From contig OX421965.1 in NCBI GenBank assembly GCA_949128115.1, forward strand, positions 48,847,257 through 48,911,256: a stretch of DNA of 64,000 nucleotides, given 5' to 3'. This document shows, one piece after another, positions 57,101 through 64,000 of this stretch (its first letter is position 1; every line of letters begins with the position of its first letter). This DNA comes from Anaspis maculata (taxonomy: Eukaryota; Arthropoda; Insecta; Coleoptera; Scraptiidae). Position numbers and translations under genes: made by a program. The notes under the pieces are model-generated. The model did no database searches and had not been told where the DNA came from. It worked only from the letters and a program-made list of their open reading frames with translations.

Positions 57101-60100
57101 GAATGTAAACAACTATGACACTCACCTGACATCATGACAAACAACGGCCAAGGCAACAGGGCAGCGGATATGATGAAAGGAGACGCCAGATCTGGCATTT
57201 CTTGTCAAAATTTTCTAACCTCTTTGATCTCAGCCCGTTTTCGCGCAACTTGGTCTATGAGCGTCCGTTACACTCTAGGCAACATGGCCAACCGCGTTTT
57301 TAATTCTGCTGAATTTAAAACGTGATCGGCATATATCTAGATCATAATCTAAACAAAATCTTCAAAATAACGATCAACGGGAACCATAATAGTGCATGGT
57401 ACACTGCTCCAGTCGATAAAACTCGACTGCAGTCACGCGGAAGCAGGTTAGAAATAGGATGGGCGGACGTTATAACGCCCGATCACATTCACTTCTGATC
57501 TCTCTCGGGGGGCCTTGGGCAAGCCTTCGAATGTTACGCCTGCAACCGGCAGTACGGCAATGTGTGGAAAATGACTACCAGCATAAGGCCGGATGGCATA
57601 TAGAGTCAGTGCGAACCAACATACCAGCGTTGGGGCTATCTGGTCTCTCTGTATGAACCGCACGTGTGGCGGCCTAGTGCTTGGGATGGACCTGCCATCA
57701 AACATCCAAGCAACCCATAATGCATAGGTTGCCCTTGTATCAGGTTTCACTGCAAGAGGGCAACCCAACCCATAAGAATAATAAACGAATCATCTTAAAA
57801 CGACGTCAAAAGGTCAAGCCGAACTGATAATTCTAGTCCTTTAGATTTTGGCATCACTTTTGTGGAATCTTTCCCATATTTTAGTTTTCGCAAACAAATG
57901 CAGACTGAAGAAATAACGTGTATTCTGTAAATTTAAGAAAATAAATGAAGAATTATGAAGTTGATGCCGTTATGCTGCAAACAGTTGAATTTCTAGCTTG
58001 CTTTTCCATATAAAAGCAATGAACTGTAAAATTCTATAGTTGGGTTGCCTACCCACTGGTGTTTGCTCTCAACTGACCAGACCTCACTCACTACACGTGT
58101 AAAATTGCTAACTAGATATAACCTAAACAAAATTTGTATCTTAACGACGTTGTAACGTCAATATTGATGATGAGACATTTATGACGTCCTGTGGTCAACA
58201 TCCATTGACCTGACCTCACTCACTGACTCGTACATCGTTGCCAATACAACTTCCGAATGCCAATAAACATCACCAAAATAAGAAAAACACCATCATCCGC
58301 CACATTCCCATGACCATCCGTCCACTATCAGTCATTCCGTTCGATGTACTAACTTCACTGTGCCCTTTACTGGCGTATCAACAGCAAAAATACCGCAACC
58401 GTTTTCTGATTATGTATCATCAAGCGTAGTCACTGTGGCTACTTACTGGTTGAATTCTGGCAGAGAAGTAGAAATCAAAGGCCCCATCACTCTATCGCAT
58501 GATTTGTACACGTCGCACGCCTCCAGGAATGTCTGGACTCCGGTTTCTACGAAAGGTAAAATTGCATCGGCATTTGTGACGTCACTAATGCTGGCGATTA
58601 TAACATCGTGCAACTCCAACTTGTACCCGAACTTGTACAAAATCGGTTCATCCCCGAGCTTATCGACCGCATTTTGCGTTTTAAAGTTGAACGACGTCAC
58701 GAACGCTTCACCCATTGACGGCGTCACTTCCAGTGGCTTTACTTCCGGTGGAGCGTCGGTAGCTACAGTTACATCCGTGAAAGTGATGACCGCGACTGAA
58801 TGGCTGAATTCTTCGAGTGGAAGGCACGTCGTGATCAACCGGAAGTTGTACTTGACGTCACCTTTCAAACCACTCCAATCATCGGATTTTGGCGGAATCA
58901 CCAAATCGAATTTTTTATCTACGGTTTCGTTGGTGTACTCTTCCAGTTCGTTTAGAAATAAGTCTTCCTTAAGCGTTACATTGACAATTTCGTTTACATG
59001 TCCAGGCTACAGAAATAAATTTGAGGAAATCTCATCAGAAAAACTGTCTGCAACAACATACAGGTGATTCAAAAGTTGAGGCATTCCTTCTTAATTGGAA
59101 GTAAGTTATACGTAAATGAATACAGATTTAGAACAATTGAAGAAATTGCGTAAAGTTGTCACATTTGTTTTCAGTACAATAGAGGAAGGCGTCGAATCCA
59201 TGACTGGACGTTTTTAACGCTGTCAACTCCTTGCTGGCGAACTTGTTCAGCTTCATTTTTTAATGTGATTCAGCAGCAGTGAGGTGTACACTCAATTTTG
59301 TTAACCCCAAAGTATTGTGACCCCACAAAGATGGCACTAACTGTATACCAAGATCATATGGGTATTGAGTTCATTGCTGTCATAACTCCCCGTCGAAGGA
59401 AACATGCCGAACATGCGATCAGCAAGCCTTTTAAGAAATTTTTTTCTTCGTTATTGGGAACGAAACCCTCAACCAGAAATCTGTATGTAAGGCAAAAATG
59501 CTTCAACTTTTGAATCATCCTTTATTTACCTACCACGGAATTCAAATCGAGCGGTTCATATCCATCCTCTTCCACTGAAGTCCACTGTAACGTACACGAG
59601 GTTCTTAATCGATAAACCGTGGCTTGGATTTCGAATCCTTTCGTAGAGCTCACAGGACTTTCCATTTCTTCAATTTCGACCGAAGGCGCGTCATCCAGCA
59701 CTTCCACCATACAAAAATCCGTTCCTTTGATGTTTCCTTTGGAAACTTCCAGCGTGACTTTGTACCTTGAATAGTTGAAATCAAATGTTACCAATAATTC
59801 AAGTTTGAATTAAGATTAAACATACGTTCCAGTGTTTGGAAAGGAGTTGTCCATTTGAAGCTCATTATCCGATTCACCCCGATATTCGCAGTCTTCTGCA
59901 CACGACCAAGTGAACTTCAATTTTTCCTTGGCGTTATCCAAATCTCTAACGAACGGTTGAATCCTCACTGCTTGGTTTATTTCCGTTGTGATGTATTTGA
60001 CTGGAAATGAAACTTGCAAGCCTTTGCTCAAAATGTTGACGATCTGCAAAGCCTGAACAAGAACCAAATAGAAGGTTGAAATAGTCGATCATTTACTGGA

Positions 60101-60685
60101 TAAAATAAAACATACGTGGACCATGGATTCACCATTCGTATCTACGGCGTCGCATCTTAAAGTGTATGCTCTTGGTGCTTCAAAAATATTTGGGGGTATT
60201 ATCAGTTCTGCTCCTCTTTCGTAGAATGATTCTACCAAATCTCCGCTTTCGTTGAAGAGTTGCCATTTGAACTACGAAAAGAAAAGAGAGATAAGACAAC
60301 TTACCGGCAATGAGACATATATTGCCCACAGTCGATTAAAATTTCGGCTGGCGGTGGTTATACAGTGGTGCCATCACGCGATGATCAAAATCTCGAATTG
60401 GATATTTGGTGTTCCAAGCCCCCCGAATAGTAGCCCAGATAATTGAAAACAATGTCTTACGTGATAATTGGAGGTGTTGGAGCACACACCGATTTCAGCA
60501 TTGATGACGTATGGTGTGAATGCATAGGAGGTGTTTGCAGCTAAAAGAAAAAGGGACGCCGTGGGTTTCTCGGCAGTTTTCTTGGCGTCGTCATCCACGT
60601 AATCCATTGTCATTTGTTTTTCTTCTATAACGCTATGCTCGTCGGAAACAGTAACATTCAAAATGTATTGAATTCCAGGCATGAA
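51156..60685 (-). CDS. Large single-pass receptor with REJ/PKD-like ectodomain (partial, 5' end not found)
   Basis: Minus-strand exons joined in phase: 60685-60461, 60271-60116, 60052-59826, 59765-59534, 59006-58447, 54523-54265 and 54163-53666. A Ser/Thr-rich exon ending at 52606 and a last exon 51337-51156 follow (also mutually phase-compatible). The ectodomain is beta-rich with PKD/REJ-type sequence (YILNVTVSDE, LKFTWSCAEDCEY, YTLRCDAVDTNG, YKVTLEVSKG). A helical region (SLVELRNKISTTENPAKRQL) and VIGKIKVGGDGYCIGKA then lead to a mucin-like stretch (SSATTTTNKVDTTTAINITN). The end is one membrane helix (LSYVVIVASLTGIVILGFIL), KKILTKDDDAEDEPF and ...LHDAHI. This resembles the ectodomain of polycystin-1/egg-jelly receptors but lacks their multi-pass module. 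The junction 53666 to the Ser/Thr exon is not in phase, so at least one short exon is missing from my model. Introns reach 3.9 kb. Confidence 0.72.
52606..52815 (-). CDS. Ser/Thr-rich stalk exon of the REJ-like gene
   Basis: The open frame RYSSSTTAGAVTISSATTTT continues to LLSNTTQQVSAGN and then a strong donor, GTAAGT. It ends in phase 1, which fits the phase-1 start of the membrane exon at 51337. The upstream acceptor (TTTTTCGTAG) would need a phase-2 donor, which the exon ending at 53666 does not offer. The composition suggests an O-glycosylated juxtamembrane stalk. It could be a chance frame, but position, phase and composition agree. Confidence 0.5.
   Translation of the reverse strand, partial: AVFRSLRYSSSTTAGAVTISSATTTTNKVDTTTAINITNIISTTGLAITPQTDRLLSNTTQQVSAGNCK
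54709..54850 (+). repeat. Dispersed repeat shared with 58075-58240
   Basis: The words aaaattgctaactaratataac and ctcaactgaccagaccttgctc occur here and again at 58075-58240, in shuffled order, which suggests decayed tandem units. Lies in the 3.9 kb intron of the REJ-like gene. Confidence 0.5.
55575..56110 (-). pseudogene. Decayed non-LTR retrotransposon (jockey-like reverse transcriptase fragment)
   Basis: Minus-strand frames encode PTPKYLGVTFDQTLSFKLNL, then EKLSAKTKTRMNLVQRLART and TWSVDATIR. After frame changes they continue with STAEYCAPVW and later INIAAMWNREP-like sequence. This is the conserved region after the catalytic palm in jockey/RTE-type LINE polymerases (PKYLGVxLDxxLxFxxHL, ...AEYCAPVW). 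Stops and frameshifts interrupt it and the upstream catalytic part is absent, so it is a dead 5'-truncated copy. It lies within an intron of the REJ-like gene and in the same orientation. Confidence 0.85.
56316..56694 (+). mobile_element. Degraded half of the 1.04 kb fold-back family
   Basis: Sequence from tcatttttggctggtcataat through ttcatggcttgtctctgttga to gaagtcctctatctgccattgg follows, in order, the centre and right arm of the fold-back at 9542-10583, with many changes and deletions. It is a remnant of a second copy. Confidence 0.7.
57380..57790 (+). repeat. GC-rich structured repeat, possible retroelement 3' end
   Basis: A more GC-rich island than its surroundings, with hairpin-forming words such as gataaaactcgactgcagtc, gggcggacgttataacgccc and ttgcaagagggcaacc-type pairs. 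It ends aagaataataaacg. It has no coding frame with recognisable content. A LINE or SINE 3' region is my best guess. Confidence 0.3.
58075..58240 (+). repeat. Dispersed repeat, second copy
   Basis: It shares tctcaactgaccagacct, taaaattgctaacta and gacgttgtaacgtc with 54709-54850. The internal subunit cattgacctgacctcactcac repeats within it. Confidence 0.5.
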
Positions 60686-60851
60686 CTGAAAACAAGTCAT
60701 TACGTAAGTCATACGTCATTGTGTATGTGTACTATGTTAAGAATGACCCTCTGAAATCACTTGAAAACTTATAGAAATTCGTATAGGTTTGTACTGGTTT
60801 CAAATGTTACTCCTTTGAGACTTTCAGGCATTCCCCATGAATTAGTTTCTT

Positions 60852-60995
60852 AGGTACTATTACGGACAAAGAAAAGAAGGACAGACTGACACGGAAGTGT
60901 ACTGATTTCGCCATGGTTTCATTGTGACATAAGGACAAATTTGGTACACTCCATGACAGGCTCTGTCCTACTTGTTTTTTGTCCGTAATGGTATA
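60852..60995. mobile_element. MITE, ACTATTACGGACAAA termini
   Basis: The left taggtactattacggacaaa and right tttgtccgtaatggtata are inverted. Both continue into ctgtcct/aggacag, with a third paired block agtgtact / ggtacact. About 144 bp, between the most upstream recognised exon of the REJ-like gene and its unseen 5' end. Confidence 0.72.
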
Positions 60996-61794
60996 TCGAG
61001 CGATCAACCAAAAAAAAAAGCAACAATGAAGTTTTACAGGGAAAACCTCACAAATGTAAATGAACAAAGGTGAAAATGATAGTTCACTCATCACACGTCT
61101 GTTGAATTTTTGTTATTGGGCTACCCTTCTCATGTATTATTGTAACACTATTAGGTACTTCTAAGGTTGAAATATTTCAAGTGTTGAAACATCATTTTCT
61201 CCGCAGAGTGAATGTGATCATTATTATGCTATTTAATAGAAAGTTTGTAAATCATGTTTTCCTCATATTGCAGTTATTGCATACTTTTCACTACCTACTT
61301 ACCATGTTGTATTGTTGTTCATGTTTCATCACTTGAACCCTCCACTGCAATCTCAAGAGTAGTTTTCATCAGGTCGGCAAAAATTCGACCTTCGCGTGCT
61401 TGCCAGACTCTCGCAGCTCTGTAATCACTCTCCCCACTACCTCTGCTGCTAGCCGACCCGAACTATCAAATCTTGCGCATGCCCACCGAAATACAAAATT
61501 GTCATGAAAACTACTATTTGTAAATTATTTTCTACAAAAAGTTGACCCGCGCAGGCGCGTAAAGTAAACCACGCCCATGTTGGGGAACCTCTATAAATAT
61601 ATGATTTTTAATGGGAATCTTACGAGATTATAATGAAATTTATAGCTCTATAAGATTTCTTCAAGTGTTCATAGGAATATAAGTATTGCGAATTTTCTAT
61701 ATAGGATGTTTCATCCTTCATCTAAGTTTAAAATTTCCAATTTATCTTCTATCGTTGAGCGAGTCGTTTAGTGAAAATATATCCAGGAGGCGCC

Positions 61795-61980
61795 ATGTGC
61801 ACACAATTTGTAAATCAGCTTTGCAGTGGATCGTTTAATGACATAAATGGTGGAGTACTGGAAATACTTTGTCCTAGTGTTAGTTCGTCTTTTATTTCTG
61901 AAATTGTTGTCAGGATGAAGCCACAGTTCGCGCATCACCATCTGGATCACAGCAAAGGGAATGCATTGTCAAAACCATAA
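61795..61980 (+). other. Region open on both strands, coding status undecided
   Basis: The plus frame (61 codons, MCTQFVNQLCSGSFNDINGG...) and a minus frame (GFILTTISEIKDELTLGQSI, STPPFMSLNDPLQ) are both open. The minus reading would suit an upstream exon of the REJ-like gene but lacks clear splice sites. The rest of 61000-63225 shows AT-rich DNA and no gene I can support. Confidence 0.25.
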
Positions 61981-63225
61981 TTAGTCTCGGAATCAGAAAT
62001 GTCACCGGTGACGGCTCTTATATCTTTTTACAGGTCCATGCTTTTCACTCAACGCTTGTAATAACCACGATCTTTCAGAAAAAAATTATCTTTTAGGGTA
62101 GGTAACTCAAAAACGTCGTGGTAGAAAAACTTAGAATTTTACATGATTCATCCCTGTACTACGTTAATTATAATTCAACAACAACAGTGAATAGACTTTG
62201 CACTAGTTTTAATTTGAAAGTATTCTGCCAACAAATATTATCTCATCATTGTAACTTTGAACTTACATCATTGAATCGTGTCACTTGGGAAAGTGAACTC
62301 ACTATTTTTATTACTTGAATTCGTTTATTGCGACTGCCGATCAATCGAAGTTACAAATGAGATATCTTCAAGTTTATTGGCAAAATACGTTAAAAAAAAA
62401 AACAAGTGCCTATCAATTTATTTGCATAAATCACCTAGTTTAGAGATGAATCATGTAAAATCATGAGAAATTTTTCACCATGATGTTTTTGAACCACCCT
62501 GTTTTCCAACAATTCCATTTTCTGGAAGATCGTGGTTGATAAAAAAGATATACCTAGGTAGAAAATTTGGTTCTCCTAGAACGATAAGTTTTCAAGTAGA
62601 ACGCGATTGCCGTGGAGGATGAAACGCTCTATAATCTATAAGCCCCATACGAAGCATCGATTACAATTTCTATGGGATATCTTGATGGGGGGAAACCCAT
62701 ACATCTTTTCTTGGATCTCTATGGGCTATGGGTCATTTACAATAGGTTAGATGGGCATATTTCAGCACGAGCTGCAATACGTGAAATCGTAACGTAACAA
62801 CAACGAGAAAAATCATCAACAAATAGAAGCTGTATCACCTACATTATACACAATTTCTTGAACAATCTGTCAAACAATCAAGTTAATTGTTTTTTTGCAC
62901 TATTTTGGCAGAATGTTCCGAAAATTGTACAAGAAATTGTGTAGTGAAATACAGCTACAGAAAACAGAAAATAAAAACCGCATTCGGAAGTTTTTTTTGT
63001 GTTTCTCGGTCAATTTAGATCCTAAAAACAAGTTTACTTATTCAGTTCCAGACAGACAGCGTTGTAATAGAGATTTATAACCGCGACAGTTAATAATTCA
63101 AATGAATATTCACGAAAAGAGTTTTCCACACGAACCTGCAGGGCGAGTGGCGACTAGGGCGAGATGATTTATTAGAGGTTTGATGGCAGTTTAAAACGTC
63201 ATTAGGTATAGGTATTGAATGGTTG

Positions 63226-63372
63226 AAAATAGTATATTATTATAATACGAGTTTAATAAGACGGAGTTTGTGACACGACTGTTTTTGGGGCACGACGAAC
63301 GCAGTGAGGAGTGTCACAAAGGAAGGATCGTGACGGAATGTCTTATTAAACGAGTGTAATATACTATTTCAT
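63226..63372. mobile_element. MITE, AATAGTATATTATTATAATACGAG termini
   Basis: The left aaatagtatattattataat pairs with the right attacactcg-type end (cgagtgtaatatactattt). Inner arms share tttaataagac and gtgacac. The loop contains gcacgacgaacgcagtgagg. Non-coding. Nearby (63500-63625) is an (aataag)n-rich low-complexity tract. Confidence 0.75.
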
Positions 63373-63903
63373 CTATTCTGCCGAAAATATTTGACGGAAT
63401 TTGAAAAATACTAAAGGTAGCAAAGCAATGCCTTTCAGTGTCATAAAAGTCAAGCGCCAGCACGACACCGCTTTCAGTGTCTTAAGGTGGATTTATACTC
63501 GCAGAAAATAAGAATAAGAATAAAAATAACAATAAGAATAAAATTAAGAAAATGTTAAAAATGAGCTTTCAGATGGAAGCATTTATACACCAAAATAAGA
63601 AATAACAATAAGAATAAGAAATTCCAACTTTCCATTCACTGTTGCGTATTGAAGATGCGCAGATATAGCAACAGTGGCGGCGTAAAAGAGTCTGAGGGCG
63701 AAATGTTTCCTAAATTCTGCACAAATCATCCTCACTGTTATTGATTAATCAAGTTACGCGGTTAACTCACGTAGAATAATATTCTACAATGTGTTTCAAA
63801 GCCTTCCGTGGCTTGTGTTTCCTTCCGTTTATGACGAGATCCTAGCCCCTCCCAAAAAATACTCACCGCCGGCGCCGCTACTGCTCAAGAAATTTAGGAA
63901 TAA

Positions 63904-64000
63904 AGGTGCGTTCAGTCAGCTTATTTAGTCGCAAGTTTTAATTTTGGTCGTAAGTGCAGCATCGCTTATTGGCTGATCTGAGGAGGCTGGTTCGTGACAG
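63904..64000. mobile_element. GTTCAGTCAGC MITE, copy 8 (cut by window end)
   Basis: It begins aggtgcgttcagtcagctta and continues through the conserved loop (gatctgaggaggctggttcg) to the end of the window. The right half is outside. Confidence 0.85.

Noticed and set aside
57448..57768. Minus ORF of 106 codons in a GC-rich island
   Set aside because: The open frame reflects higher GC and hairpins of a repeat-like segment. No protein family is recognised.
58360..59067. Plus-strand ORF of 235 codons
   Set aside because: It is exactly antisense to the REJ-like exon 59006-58447, which has splice sites in phase with its neighbours.
60807..61094. Minus ORF with a signal-peptide-like stretch upstream of the REJ-like gene, as its first exon
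   Set aside because: It coincides with a MITE (60852-60995) and its frame does not join the exon at 60685 by a convincing donor.

Overview
The window is nuclear DNA of an arthropod, most likely an insect. The genes are spliced with many 50-70 bp GT-AG introns. Intergenic DNA is AT-rich and full of short inverted-repeat elements, and motifs such as taggtacctacc recur. That style is familiar from Hemiptera and some other insect genomes, but I cannot name a species. I see no bacterial, viral or CRISPR features.

Region by region. Positions 1-507 hold the 3' end of a C2H2 zinc-finger gene. From 0.5 to 20 kb is a repeat-dense tract with one small gene on the minus strand (5270-5785), a predicted secreted protein with a single fibronectin type III domain. 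The rest of that tract is inverted-repeat elements, including fold-backs of 1.0-2.8 kb and a 2.17 kb hAT-like element with an intact 8-bp target duplication. From 20.4 to 22 kb are RpS28 (complete, 65 aa) and a four-exon coiled-coil gene I do not recognise. From 22 to 28 kb are tandem repeats and MITEs. At 28.2 kb is a small BED-like zinc-finger ORF, convergent with Rrp8 (rRNA-processing methyltransferase, 28663-29634, minus). From 34.7 to 48.65 kb lies a complete 13-exon P5B-type ATPase gene (ATP13A family; 1131 aa when joined). From 48.85 to 51.03 kb is a complete six-exon divergent PP1-type phosphatase (301 aa) with an apparent GC-AG intron. From 51.16 kb to beyond 60.7 kb, on the minus strand, is a large receptor-like gene resembling the REJ/PKD part of polycystin-1 relatives, ending in one membrane helix and a short acidic tail. 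Its 5' end was not found. From 61 to 64 kb there are mostly repeats.

The genes are unrelated housekeeping or cell-surface genes, not an operon or pathway cluster. The most striking property is the density of palindromic DNA. I count at least ten inverted-repeat structures longer than 300 bp and more than twenty shorter MITEs, several of them nested. One MITE family (terminal GGTGCGTTCAGTCAGC or GGGTGGGTTCAGTCAGC) has eight copies, one of which is inserted inside another with a TAA target duplication. Exon boundaries were read by eye from reading frame, splice consensus and phase. Exons described as phase-consistent were checked arithmetically.
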